Origin: an uncultured Eubacterium sp.
GTDB lineage: Bacteria > Bacillota > Clostridia > Lachnospirales > Lachnospiraceae
DNA length: 64,000 nt
Assembly: GCA_910580075.1 (NCBI GenBank)
Contig: CAJTVR010000009.1
Span: forward strand, 18,688 to 82,687
Direction of reading: 5' to 3'
A model generated the notes under the pieces. That model saw nothing but the letters and a program-made list of their open reading frames with translations, was not told where the DNA came from and made no database searches. This document shows positions 25,782 to 34,850 of this stretch, one piece after another. Position 1 is the stretch's first letter, and each line of letters opens with the position of its first letter. The position numbers were made by a program, and so were the translations under genes.

Positions 25782-26468
25782 ATGAAAATAAGCGAACGCC
25801 AAGGAAGGGAAATAGGAAGGGAATATGCTCTGCGTGTACTAAAAGAAAATATTGTAATGCTGGAATTAGAGCCTGGCAGCAGAATCAGTGAGAATGAACT
25901 GGCCCAGGAGCTGGGTGTGTCAAGAACACCTGTCCGGGAAGCGCTGATTGAGTTAAGCAAAGGAAAAATTGTTGAGGTTTACCCGCAGAAAGGCAGTTAT
26001 GTTTCCCTGATTGACTGGAAGCTGGTAGAGGAAGCGCAGTTTCTGCGTCTGACACTGGAACGGGCTGTAATCCGTCTGGCGTGCCAGGAACTGGAAGAAG
26101 ATAAACTGCAGGGGCTCGAAAAAAATGTAAAACTTCAGCTGTTTTATCTGGAGAATAACGAAATTGCTGATTTGCTGCAGCTGGATAACCAGTTTCATAA
26201 AGAATTATTTAATATTACAGATAAATCTCACATTTACAGGCTCATGAGCAATATGAACCTGCATTTTGACCGTCTGAGGACTTTGCGCACAAAAGCAGTA
26301 GACCAGAGATATGTAATAGAAGACCATATGAATATTCTGGATGCTATCCGGATGAAGAATCCTGATCAGGGAGAGGAGGCAATCGTAAAACATCTGACCA
26401 GGCATGAAATTGACAGGAATATTATACATAGAAAATATCCGCAGTATTTTAAAGAAATACTGTGTTAA
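25782..26468 (+). CDS. GntR-family regulator, FCD (FadR) subfamily
   Basis: 228 residues. A winged helix-turn-helix (residues ~15-75: LEPGSRISENELAQELGVSRTPVREALIELS) precedes an all-helical FCD ligand domain. The metal/acid-binding residues are visible in LDNQFHKELF (Asp, His), EDHMNILDAI (His) and HLTRHEI (His). FCD regulators usually sense carboxylic acids or sugar acids, in keeping with the uxuB and hexonate-type genes around it. The ribosome site is GGGAG. It precedes a promoter with an inverted repeat at 26760-26802 that it may bind. Confidence 0.9.
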   Translation: MKISERQGREIGREYALRVLKENIVMLELEPGSRISENELAQELGVSRTPVREALIELSKGKIVEVYPQKGSYVSLIDWKLVEEAQFLRLTLERAVIRLACQELEEDKLQGLEKNVKLQLFYLENNEIADLLQLDNQFHKELFNITDKSHIYRLMSNMNLHFDRLRTLRTKAVDQRYVIEDHMNILDAIRMKNPDQGEEAIVKHLTRHEIDRNIIHRKYPQYFKEILC

Positions 26469-26547
26469 CAGTCCAAAAGTCGCCTGCCATGGAAAAATCA
26501 GGTGAAATTCATGAATAAAAGACAGATACCAGACAGTCCGCTGCCAG

Positions 26548-26569
26548 CAGACGGTGCCGTCTGTCTTTT
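26548..26569 (+). terminator. Terminator after the GntR gene
   Basis: CAGACG (26548-26553) and CGTCTG (26558-26563) form a stem that can extend outward with AGACAG/CTGTCT; TCTTTT follows. The remaining bases to 26759 hold no ORF. Confidence 0.7.
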
Positions 26570-26759
26570 GTCAATGATCTGTTAACAGTTACAGAAGCAT
26601 TTATATTGAAAAACGGGGTATACTGATACAGGGCATCTGGTCCTGTATTTTTTTTGTTTAAAATGCAATAAAACAAGTACCTTTTTTATATGAAAAATAA
26701 TTAAGGTTTATATAAAATTAACAAAATTATTTATAAATAAATAACTTTTGCATAAAATA

Positions 26760-26802
26760 TTGACAAATACATACTTGTGAAGTAATATACTAATATACAA
26801 GT
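26760..26802 (+). promoter_or_regulatory. Promoter and probable operator of the sugar-acid transport operon
   Basis: TTGACA (26760-26765), 17 bases, TAATAT (26783-26788). ACTTGT (26773-26778) and ACAAGT (26797-26802) are inverted around the -10 box; such ACTTGT/ACAAGT half-sites are typical for GntR/FCD repressors. AAAGGAGG and the start at 26840 follow. Confidence 0.65.
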
Positions 26803-26839
26803 TAAGAAATTATATTTCAAACAAAAGGAGGAAAAAAAT

Positions 26840-27991
26840 ATGAAGAGAAACAAGGTACTTGCATTACTGCTTTCAGCTGCAATGGTGTTTGGAATGACAG
26901 GCTGTGGAAATTCCGGGACTGATGATAAAACAGGAAATACAAATTCTGGAAATGAACAGCAGGAAGATAATTCTGGAACTGGTACAGGAGATTCGCAGGA
27001 AGGTGTTCAGGATTCTGAAAATAAAGATGATGATAAGAAAGACAGCAGTTCAGGAGCTGGATATAAAATAGGGCTGACGAACAGTTTTAACGGAAATTCT
27101 TACCGTCAGCAGATGGAAGCATATGCCCAGGAAGCTGCAGATGAACTGAAGGCAGCAGGAGAGATATCTGAGTTTACAATTGTAGAAGCAAACAACGACG
27201 CTTCCAAACAGGTACAGCAGATTCAGAACTTTGTTCTGGAAGGCATGGATGCAATTATTATTGACCCGATTTCTGCGACTGCCCTGACCGGGGCGATTCA
27301 GGAAGCGACAAGCGCTGGCATTCCATGTATTATTATTAATGACGGGCCGGTGGAATCTGACGAGGAGCTGTGTTACCAGATTAATTTTGATACCATTGAT
27401 CAGATGATGACTCTGACTGAATATGTCTGCGAAGCAATTGGCGGAAAAGGTACTATTATCGAACTGAGAGGAACTGCAGGGGCAGAATTTGACAACATTG
27501 CACATGAAGGCGTATTAAAAGCGCTGGAAAAATATCCTGATATCAAGGTGGCAGCTGAAGTATATACAGACTGGACAGGTTCAAAAGCACAGTCAGAGCT
27601 GGCTTCGGTACTTCCTACACTGGATAAAGTGGACGGCATTGTGACCCAGGGAGGAGATTCCTATGCAGCAGTCCAGGCATTTGAAGCAGCAAATATGGAG
27701 CTTCCGGTTATTGGCGGAGACAATCGCGGATATTTCCTGAAATGGTGGGCAAATGAAGCTCCGGAAGGATATGATACACTTTCTGTATCTTCGAATCCGT
27801 GGGATGGAGCGACCGGAGTATATGTAGCATGTGATATCTTAAGCGGTGAATATGATATTCCGAATGAAATGATACATCCGTTTGCAGTCGTAGAAAAAGA
27901 TCAGGTTCAGGAATACAAGGACATGGACGACGAAGCGATTGGCACACCGACCTTTGACCGTGAGTGGGTAAGGGAGAACTTATATAAATAG
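26840..27991 (+). CDS. Sugar-type ABC transporter substrate-binding lipoprotein
   Basis: 383 residues. The signal peptide ends in the lipobox MTGC (Cys22), then a Gly/Asn/Asp/Glu-rich linker to ~residue 75. A periplasmic-binding-protein type 1 fold follows (YKIGLTNSFNGNSYRQQMEAYA, NDASKQVQQIQNFVLEGMDAIIIDP, VDGIVTQGGDSYAAVQAFE). It would capture substrate for the fused ATPase-permease and second permease encoded downstream. Ligand unknown; the gene context suggests a sugar acid or lactone. Confidence 0.9.
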   Translation: MKRNKVLALLLSAAMVFGMTGCGNSGTDDKTGNTNSGNEQQEDNSGTGTGDSQEGVQDSENKDDDKKDSSSGAGYKIGLTNSFNGNSYRQQMEAYAQEAADELKAAGEISEFTIVEANNDASKQVQQIQNFVLEGMDAIIIDPISATALTGAIQEATSAGIPCIIINDGPVESDEELCYQINFDTIDQMMTLTEYVCEAIGGKGTIIELRGTAGAEFDNIAHEGVLKALEKYPDIKVAAEVYTDWTGSKAQSELASVLPTLDKVDGIVTQGGDSYAAVQAFEAANMELPVIGGDNRGYFLKWWANEAPEGYDTLSVSSNPWDGATGVYVACDILSGEYDIPNEMIHPFAVVEKDQVQEYKDMDDEAIGTPTFDREWVRENLYK

Positions 27992-28046
27992 CATGCGGGG
28001 AGAGTGCTCTGCAGCAAAACGGGTAAATGGATAAGACTGACAGTTA

Positions 28047-28103
28047 CTGTCCGCTAGGAAGAGTGTCACGGGAGTGCAGATTGTGTAAATCCGGGGCGGA
28101 CAG
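28047..28103 (+). promoter_or_regulatory. Intercistronic stem-loop
   Basis: CTGTCCGC (28047-28054) pairs with GCGGACAG (28096-28103) between the binding-protein gene and the rest of the operon. Without a T run it is more likely an mRNA stabiliser than a terminator, which would favour high binding-protein levels. Confidence 0.5.
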
Positions 28104-28129
28104 CAGCTGTATAGCAGGAGGAAAACATT

Positions 28130-28855
28130 ATGGATGGAAAGGTCATATCTTTTATGCAGCAGGCAATGGATGCAGCAGAAATAATTGATTTAAGCTATAC
28201 GCTAGAGCCGGGAATGCCGGTCTGGCCGACACATGCAAGGTTTGGAGCAATTGTATTTGAAAGCTATGATGATGGAGAAATTTCCATGCACAGGCAGCTG
28301 AGTTTTGGCGAACATACAGGAACACATCTGGATGCGCCGAAGCATTTTTTTAAAGAAGGCTGTTCTATAGAGGAAGTTGACGTAAAGTCGGTAATCGGCA
28401 GAGGTGTCAGGGTTGATGCGGCGTTTTTAAAACCGTGTGAGGCTTATACACTGGAAATGCTTAAGGAGCATGAAAAGCGTCATGGAGAAATCAGACAGGG
28501 AGACATTGTCATGTTTCGGTTTGGATGGGAAGACCGTTACGGACTGGGAAAGGATGCCACAGAATTTCTAAAGGACTGGCCGGGACTTGGAGGAGACGCG
28601 GCGCAGTACCTGTTAAATAAGAAAGTATCGTGCGCCGGTACGGATGCACTGGCCTTAGACCCTTTTGGAAGCGTGGATTTTCCGTGTCATAAAATTCTGC
28701 TCGGAGCTGGCATTCCGATTCTTGAAAATCTGATGAATCTGCATAAACTTCCTGTTTTTACTTATGTAATTGGACTGGCTGATAAGGTAAAGGACGGTTC
28801 CGGCTTTCCGGTCCGGGTAATTGCGCTGACTGAAAAAGAAGAGAAAGGAGGCTGA
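28130..28855 (+). CDS. Cyclase-family metal-dependent hydrolase
   Basis: 241 residues of the cyclase/kynurenine formamidase-like family. The signature HTGTHLDAPKHFF supplies His and Asp metal ligands, and the N-terminus has the usual DLSYTLEPGMPVWP. CAGTDALALDPFG near residue 175 is also typical. Members hydrolyse amide or ester (including lactone-like) bonds with a divalent metal. Encoded inside a sugar-acid transport operon, it could open an imported lactone, but no substrate can be read from sequence. Its 3' end is five bases from the next gene's GTG start. Confidence 0.85.
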   Translation: MDGKVISFMQQAMDAAEIIDLSYTLEPGMPVWPTHARFGAIVFESYDDGEISMHRQLSFGEHTGTHLDAPKHFFKEGCSIEEVDVKSVIGRGVRVDAAFLKPCEAYTLEMLKEHEKRHGEIRQGDIVMFRFGWEDRYGLGKDATEFLKDWPGLGGDAAQYLLNKKVSCAGTDALALDPFGSVDFPCHKILLGAGIPILENLMNLHKLPVFTYVIGLADKVKDGSGFPVRVIALTEKEEKGG

Positions 28856-28860
28856 AGGAA

Positions 28861-31311
28861 GTGAAAAGACAAGAAAACCAGTCTCCTTACATAGAGCTTT
28901 GTGAGATTGATAAATTTTTTGGAATAACGAAAGCGCTTCAAAAGATTAATTTTCAGATTTATGCGGGAGAAGTCATCGGTCTGGCAGGGCCGAACGGGGC
29001 TGGCAAATCTACGATGATGAAAGTATTAACAGGAGTGCTTGCGCCGACTGCCGGCAGAATTATGATTCATGGTAAACAGTCTGAAAAGTATACGACAAAA
29101 GAATCGAAAGAGGCAGGGATTGCCTGTGCGTATCAGGATCTGTCTCTTTGTACGAATTTAAGCGTATATGAGAATTTTGCAATGCTGAATGCGGACCATG
29201 GATTTTTCTCAAAACCAGGCTGGCGCAGGAGTGCAAAAAAAGAGACAGAAAATCTGCTGGAACAGTATTTTCCGGGAAACTGTATTGATGTCATGAAATC
29301 TGTGGAACATCTGACGCTGGCAGAGCGCCAGATTGTGGAAATCTGCAAGACACTGATGACAGAAAATCTGAAAGTTCTTATTCTGGACGAGCCGACTTCT
29401 GCATTGTCTACAGATAAGGCAGAACAGCTGCATAAAGTGGTGGCGCAGCTGAGCAGCCAGGGCGTTGCAGTCATTTATATTTCTCATAAACTGGATGAAA
29501 TTCTAAAAATAACAGACCGCATCGTACTGATGAGAAACGGAATGAATGCGGGAGAATGTGATTCCGGGTCAATTTCAGCAGATGAACTGGTGGAAATGCT
29601 CGGAGGTGCAGGCGGAAATAACGAACGGGTACAGGAGAAAAAGACAAAAGTTTCAGAAAGCGGTACAGCTGTCAGGGTGACAGATTATACAGGCAGTGGG
29701 CTTTACAATATCCATATGCATGTTAACAGGGGAGAGATTGTGGGCATATCCGGTCTGGCTGGTTCCGGGCAGACAGAACTTTTAAACCTGTTATTTCAGT
29801 CTGGAAAATACAGAGGAAAAGAGAAGAACGGTATTTTACTAAATGCATCAGTTTCGTATGTCAGCGGGGACAGGACATCGGAAGGTGTATTTCATCTATG
29901 GGATATTTTTAATAATACAATTATCGGAAATCTGGATCAGGTTAAAAAAGGGCTTTTTCTCGACCAGAAAAAGTCAGAAGAACTGGCACAGACCTGGTAT
30001 GACAAATTAAAATTCAAGGCAGAGGGGATTCACAGCCCGATTATGTCACTGAGCGGAGGCAACCAGCAGAAGGCGCTGATTGCGAGAGGAATTGCTTCCG
30101 GTGCAGAGATGATTATTTTAAATGACCCGACTGCCGGCGTTGATATCGAGACAAAACAGGAGATTTACAGGCTTTTAGACGAAGCAAAGCAGGAAGGCAA
30201 AGCTGTTATTTTGTACTCTACAGAGGATGCGGAGATTGAGATCTGTGACCGGGCGTATATTATGCGGGAAGGCGAAATTACGCAGGAACTGAAAAAAGAG
30301 GATATTTCGGTATCTAATATTGTAAAGGCTTCGTTTAAAGAAGCAAAACACAAAAAAGCAGCTGAAGATAAAAAAGACGGGATTGTGCATCAGATGCTGA
30401 GTTCGCGTGTGCTTCTTCCGGTTGCTGCAATGGTAATTATGATTCTGGCAAATGGGTTTATGAATCCGAGAATCTTATCTTATATGGGGATGCGCATGCT
30501 TGTGTCTTCTGCAGTTCCGCTTGTCTTTGCAGCACTCGGACAGATGTTTATCGTTGCTGCGGGAGACGTGGATATGGGAAACGGTTATTCAATTGCACTG
30601 GTTAATGTGATTGTGGGAATCGTGCTGACGGGAAATCCTATGGCAGGCATCATAGGAATTGCGCTGTTTATTATGGCATATGCAATGATGGGGGCTCTGA
30701 TTCATGTGCGGAATATTCCGGCAATTGTTGTGACATTAGGCGCACAGTTTGTATGGTGGGGGATTGCGCTGGTAATAGCACCTTCTCCGGGAGGCTCCTG
30801 TCCGCAGTGGCTGCTTTCTGTATATAAATTTGAGTTTCCGTTTGTTCCAATGCCGGTTGTCATATGTATTATTGCAGGTACTGTATGCTGGTGGATTCTT
30901 TTTCGTGCAAAGTATGGAATGGTGCTGCGGGGAATCGGAAATAATGCCGCTGCTGTCGAGCGTTCGGGCTGGTCTTACCTTCAGGCAAAGATGATAAATT
31001 ATGCACTGTCCGGCCTGATGGCGGTATTTGCAGGCATGTCATATACGGCAGTCTGTATGGGAGCAGATGCCAACTCATCGGTTTCTTACTGTATGCTTTC
31101 GATAGCGACTGTGATCCTGGGCGGATGTGAAATGGCAGGGGGGATTGTGACTCCGGCAGGCGTAGTATGCGGAGGCATTGCGATGTCATTTATCACAAGC
31201 CTTCTGACTTCTTTCCGGGTAGATTCTAACTATCAGACAGCGGTGACAGGAATGATTCTGATTGTAGTACTTGCAGTCAAACTGATTACTCATAAGAAGG
31301 AGGGCAGATAA
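28861..31311 (+). CDS. Fused sugar ABC transporter ATPase (two domains) and permease
   Basis: 816 residues combining what are usually separate RbsA- and RbsC-type proteins. Domain 1 (~8-245) has P-loop GPNGAGKST (Lys49), LTLAERQ and LILDEPTSAL. Domain 2 (~265-495) has the degenerate GLAGSGQTE, LSGGNQQKA and IILNDPTAGVD, where Asn-Asp replaces the usual Asp-Glu of Walker B. Residues ~520-816 are a hydrophobic BPD_transp_2 permease (GQMFIVAAGDVDMGNGYSIALVN, AVERSGWSYLQAKMINYALSGL). GTG start after AAAGGAGG. The reading frame is continuous across the junction. It would pair with the separate permease that follows, giving an asymmetric membrane part. Confidence 0.92.
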   Translation: MKRQENQSPYIELCEIDKFFGITKALQKINFQIYAGEVIGLAGPNGAGKSTMMKVLTGVLAPTAGRIMIHGKQSEKYTTKESKEAGIACAYQDLSLCTNLSVYENFAMLNADHGFFSKPGWRRSAKKETENLLEQYFPGNCIDVMKSVEHLTLAERQIVEICKTLMTENLKVLILDEPTSALSTDKAEQLHKVVAQLSSQGVAVIYISHKLDEILKITDRIVLMRNGMNAGECDSGSISADELVEMLGGAGGNNERVQEKKTKVSESGTAVRVTDYTGSGLYNIHMHVNRGEIVGISGLAGSGQTELLNLLFQSGKYRGKEKNGILLNASVSYVSGDRTSEGVFHLWDIFNNTIIGNLDQVKKGLFLDQKKSEELAQTWYDKLKFKAEGIHSPIMSLSGGNQQKALIARGIASGAEMIILNDPTAGVDIETKQEIYRLLDEAKQEGKAVILYSTEDAEIEICDRAYIMREGEITQELKKEDISVSNIVKASFKEAKHKKAAEDKKDGIVHQMLSSRVLLPVAAMVIMILANGFMNPRILSYMGMRMLVSSAVPLVFAALGQMFIVAAGDVDMGNGYSIALVNVIVGIVLTGNPMAGIIGIALFIMAYAMMGALIHVRNIPAIVVTLGAQFVWWGIALVIAPSPGGSCPQWLLSVYKFEFPFVPMPVVICIIAGTVCWWILFRAKYGMVLRGIGNNAAAVERSGWSYLQAKMINYALSGLMAVFAGMSYTAVCMGADANSSVSYCMLSIATVILGGCEMAGGIVTPAGVVCGGIAMSFITSLLTSFRVDSNYQTAVTGMILIVVLAVKLITHKKEGR

Positions 31312-31312
31312 A

Positions 31313-32245
31313 ATGAAAAAAATAATACAAAAACATGCGTTTATATGGCCCCTTCTTGGATCTGTTATTTTGTGGATAGCAATTTCAGCGGTATCTGGCA
31401 GGTTCAGCATGGCTATGCTGTTTTCAAGTGCAAAGCTGTGTTCGTTTGCTCTGCTGCTGGCTCTGGGGCAGATGGTTGTGGTAACAAGCGGAGAGGGTGC
31501 GATCGATTTGTCGCAGCAGTATATTCTGACACTGGCAGCTTACATTTCGTGTGACCTGATGCAGTATAACGTAGTATTTGGAGTTGTGGCAGCAGTAGCA
31601 GCAGGTGCTTTGTGCGGGCTGGTCAACGGGCTGGTTAATATTTATCTGAAAGTACCTGCTATGATCACGACGCTTGCAACCGGGTATATTATTTTTACTA
31701 TTGTACTTGTACTTGCTCCGGGAATGAAGACACTGCCTGACCCGGGACTGGTAAAATTTATAAATCTTAATGCAGGAGGCTTTTCCATGCTGACAGTCAT
31801 CTGCATTGCGGCAGCAGTGGTGCTGGCTCTTGTACTGTATAAGACGAAATACGGCAGACAGCTGCATGCGGTCGGACAGAAACGCCTGGCTGCCCGGTAT
31901 GCCGGAATTAATGTAAATAAAGTAGTAATCACTGCATTTACAATTGGCGGTGCGCTGTGCGGACTGTCAGGAACACTGTGCGGGGCATTTAACGGCGGTG
32001 CGTTCCAGGATATGGGAACTACCTATTTTCTTCCTTCCATTGCAGCAGCTTTTGTAGGAGGGACAGCTGCATCGGGCGGTAAGTCGAATGTTGCCGGGGT
32101 GTGCATAGGTGCTCTGATGATGTATTTATTAACGACATTTTTGAATGCAGCGAGTCTTTCTGTCGGCATGCAGAGACTGATACAGGGTGCGGTGCTTGTG
32201 CTGATTTTGGTAGCGTCGGTTACCAGTGATGCAAAAAAGAGCTGA
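31313..32245 (+). CDS. RbsC-type sugar ABC transporter permease
   Basis: 310 residues, eight to ten hydrophobic segments. Family segments GQMVVVTSGEGAIDLSQQYIL, AVGQKRLAARYAGINVNKV and AFVGGTAASGGKSNVAGVCIGA identify BPD_transp_2 permeases. The ATG begins two bases after the stop of the fusion gene, implying coupled translation, and it is likely the heterodimer partner of the permease half of that fusion. Confidence 0.92.
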   Translation: MKKIIQKHAFIWPLLGSVILWIAISAVSGRFSMAMLFSSAKLCSFALLLALGQMVVVTSGEGAIDLSQQYILTLAAYISCDLMQYNVVFGVVAAVAAGALCGLVNGLVNIYLKVPAMITTLATGYIIFTIVLVLAPGMKTLPDPGLVKFINLNAGGFSMLTVICIAAAVVLALVLYKTKYGRQLHAVGQKRLAARYAGINVNKVVITAFTIGGALCGLSGTLCGAFNGGAFQDMGTTYFLPSIAAAFVGGTAASGGKSNVAGVCIGALMMYLLTTFLNAASLSVGMQRLIQGAVLVLILVASVTSDAKKS

Positions 32246-32281
32246 TAATGTTTACTTTATATAAATAGGAGATTAAGACTT

Positions 32282-33304
32282 ATGAAAGCGATTCAGATTG
32301 TAAAACCAGGCGAAATAAAGCTGATTGAGATGGAAAAGCCGGAGATTACGGGTCAGGATCATGTATTGATTAAAATGACGGCAGCCGGTATCTGCGGTTC
32401 AGATGTGGGCATTTACCACGGGACAAATGCAGCTGCAACATATCCGAGGGTCATCGGTCATGAAATGGTCGGGGTGATAGAACGTACAGGAGATCATGTG
32501 ACACATCTAAAACCTGGCGACCGGGTAATTGTAGACCAGGTGGTAAACTGCGGACACTGCTATGCATGCAGAATCGGCCGTGGAAATGTGTGTGCAGATC
32601 TGCAGGTACGCGGGGTACATATTGATGGCGGATACCGTGAGTACATAGAGGTACCGGAAAAAGACTGTTACCTGCTTCCGGAAGGGCTGTCAGATGAAAC
32701 AGCAGTTATGATTGAACCGCTTACGATTGCAATTCAAAGCTGCTCCAGGGCTGAACTTTGTAAAGATGATACACTGCTGATTTATGGTGCGGGAGCTCTT
32801 GGAAGTTCCATTTTGAAAATTGCCAGGCTAAGCGGCGCGAAAATTATTGTTGCGGATATTGTGGAGGAAAAACTGGCAGATGCTGTGGAAAACGGAGCAG
32901 ATTTTACGATTAACAGTGGAAAAGAAGATGTAACAGTAAGGGCAAAAGAGCTGACAGGCGGATACGGCCCTACCGTCTGCATTGATGCGGCCTGTACAAA
33001 AGATTCCCTGCTGACGCTTCTTAAAACGGCCGGCAATGCGGGCCGGGTGATGACAATGGGATTTTCAGTAAATCCTGTTGAAGTGAATCAGTTTTTAATT
33101 ACTTCAAAAGAACTGGATGTACGGGGTTCCAGGCTGCAGAATAAAAAATTTCAGACTGCAATCAGACTCATTCAGGAAGGCAGGCTGGATTTAACAGGGT
33201 CAGTATCGCATACGTTTCCGCTTGAAAAGGCGAAGGAGGCATTTGAGTTTATTGACTCTAAGGATGCATCGATTCGCAAGGTAGTGCTGACGTTTGGGGA
33301 ATAG
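32282..33304 (+). CDS. Zinc-dependent dehydrogenase, L-gulonate/L-galactonate 5-dehydrogenase-like
   Basis: 340 residues, medium-chain dehydrogenase family. Catalytic zinc ligands Cys38 (GICGSD), His60 and Glu61 (GHE) and structural zinc cysteines 90, 93, 96 and 104 are all present; the NAD site is GAGALGSSILKIARLSG. It resembles RspB/LgoD-type enzymes that oxidise L-gulonate or L-galactonate to D-fructuronate or D-tagaturonate. Together with UxuB this would make mannonate. Threonine or sorbitol dehydrogenase activity cannot be excluded by sequence alone. Last gene of the transport operon. Confidence 0.82.
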   Translation: MKAIQIVKPGEIKLIEMEKPEITGQDHVLIKMTAAGICGSDVGIYHGTNAAATYPRVIGHEMVGVIERTGDHVTHLKPGDRVIVDQVVNCGHCYACRIGRGNVCADLQVRGVHIDGGYREYIEVPEKDCYLLPEGLSDETAVMIEPLTIAIQSCSRAELCKDDTLLIYGAGALGSSILKIARLSGAKIIVADIVEEKLADAVENGADFTINSGKEDVTVRAKELTGGYGPTVCIDAACTKDSLLTLLKTAGNAGRVMTMGFSVNPVEVNQFLITSKELDVRGSRLQNKKFQTAIRLIQEGRLDLTGSVSHTFPLEKAKEAFEFIDSKDASIRKVVLTFGE

Positions 33305-33314
33305 GATAGATTAG

Positions 33315-33485
33315 CCGGACGCCGGGAAGAGAAACTTTTTCCTATTTCTGTTCCGCCCTGCGAACAGTAATCTTCCGGGTTATCTGCAGCGGTACACGTC
33401 CTGGATATGGGGCGGAAAATTAAGAATTTCTAACTGTTCTCCGGAGTCACAGAAAAAGGAAAAAGTTTCTCTTCCCGGCTGGTAC
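33315..33485. repeat. Dispersed palindromic repeat, copy 2
   Basis: GCCGGGAAGAGAAACTTTTTCC near 33319 is the exact reverse complement of a segment ending near 33478, with TTCCGCCC/GGGCGGAA pairing further in, so the ~165-base unit can fold into a long hairpin. Its right half matches copy 1 at ~11690-11762. The rest of 33486-33604 has no ORF. Confidence 0.75.
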
Positions 33486-33604
33486 AGGATAGATTTATGT
33501 GTCAGTCTGTCAGTTTGCGGCCATATGCCACAGCCTGGTATCCAGACATTTATGTTCGAGGTCAATGAGGCAGATGAAGATCGTGGATGTCTTTAATCAG
33601 CCAG

Positions 33605-34159
33605 TCACTGATAAATTACAAATCCGGCAGCCCCGCTGATAAGCATTATAATTACCGGGCTGGGTTTCTGCTTACGCAGTATGATAAGCATAATAGAGAA
33701 CATAAGCAATGCAGTCATATTAAACGAATCCGGTTCAGGCTGATTCCCGCCATATAATACTAAAAGAATAATTGTGAATGCAGCTGATATAATCAGGCCA
33801 AGCGAAGCAGATTTCAGACCGTTTAGTGCTTCCATAACATAAGCGGATTTCAGGTGTGACTGAAAAAACTTATACAAAGTCAGTGAAATTATAATTCCGC
33901 ACAATATGCATCCGGCGGTTGCGGCTGCGGCTCCTATAATGCCTCCGGCCTGAAGCCCGACAAATGTTGAAGTATTGACAGCCAGCGGGCCGGGAGTCAT
34001 TTGTGAAATCGTAATAATATCTGTAAACATTTTTTCGCTGATCCAGCCGTTTTTTTCTACGGCCTGATCCTGAATCAGGGGAATAATGGCATAACCTCCT
34101 CCAATACTCAGCAGGCCTGTTTTTAGAAATGTAATAAATAATTTCCATGTCAGATTCAT
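33605..34159 (-). CDS. Chromate transporter family, second half-protein
   Basis: 184 residues, about six hydrophobic helices. The ChrA motif is SIGGGYAIIPLIQDQAVEKNGW, followed by DIITISQMTPGPLAVNTSTFVG. Short ChrA proteins work as pairs of oppositely oriented halves, and the partner lies 31 bases upstream. ChrA members move chromate or sulfate-like anions; in gut clostridia the real substrate is uncertain. Confidence 0.88.
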   Translation of the reverse strand: MNLTWKLFITFLKTGLLSIGGGYAIIPLIQDQAVEKNGWISEKMFTDIITISQMTPGPLAVNTSTFVGLQAGGIIGAAAATAGCILCGIIISLTLYKFFQSHLKSAYVMEALNGLKSASLGLIISAAFTIILLVLYGGNQPEPDSFNMTALLMFSIMLIILRKQKPSPVIIMLISGAAGFVIYQ

Positions 34160-34190
34160 GATAGTTACCCCGTATTAAAAATGATTGTTC

Positions 34191-34742
34191 CTAATTTGTA
34201 AAAAATACCTGGAGGATGCATAAACAGCAGCAGACAAGAAGTATCAAAATCACATTGATATGAAATATAAAGTTAGCAGCAAACGACAGCGGGACCATGG
34301 CAGATAATAACACAGACTTTTTCTTTAGAATCACTGCACACATGTCCGTAATAAAATCTGCCATTAAAGCTGCTGTACCGGCTTCCATTCCTTTTAAGAC
34401 GGCCGCAATGACCGTATTGGAAATAAATGCAGTGTAAAATGCCGAAATAAACGTAAGAATCACAAGAGGCGGAATGACAGCGCCAAAACAGCTGATGACA
34501 GCGCCCGCTGTACCGGCTGTTTTGTATCCGGCCAGAGCCGACAGACTAACAGCAATCGCTCCAGGCGACGACTGTGCAACCGCAGCCATGTTTATCAGAT
34601 CTTCTTCTGTAAAATACTGTCTTTTTTCTACAAAAAAGCGGCGGACCATTGGAACAGCTGTATAGCCGCCGCCAAAAGTAAAGGTGCTTATAAATAAATT
34701 TGTCCCAAAGAGCCATAAATATTTTTTTAGATTCTGTTTCAA
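34191..34742 (-). CDS. Chromate transporter family, first half-protein
   Basis: 183 residues from TTG 34742, chosen for GGGAGGG eight bases upstream; this gives nearly the same length as its partner. Motifs are TFGGGYTAVPMVRRFFVEK and INMAAVAQSSPGAIAVSLSALAGYK. It forms a probable heterodimer with the following gene. It is divergent from the LysR gene, which may control it. Confidence 0.87.
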   Translation of the reverse strand: MKQNLKKYLWLFGTNLFISTFTFGGGYTAVPMVRRFFVEKRQYFTEEDLINMAAVAQSSPGAIAVSLSALAGYKTAGTAGAVISCFGAVIPPLVILTFISAFYTAFISNTVIAAVLKGMEAGTAALMADFITDMCAVILKKKSVLLSAMVPLSFAANFIFHINVILILLVCCCLCILQVFFTN

Positions 34743-34850
34743 AATAATTTCCCTCCCATCCAGCTTATGATATCTCTTGTTCTGCAATCTGTAAAATGAT
34801 ATAATTTTATATTATCTATCTATTTTATTCATGTCTGTAAAGGAGAAAAA

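Noticed and set aside
25530..25960. Several ORFs of 77-112 residues on both strands across the hairpin element
   Set aside because: They arise from the palindrome and from antisense of the GntR gene; no ribosome sites.
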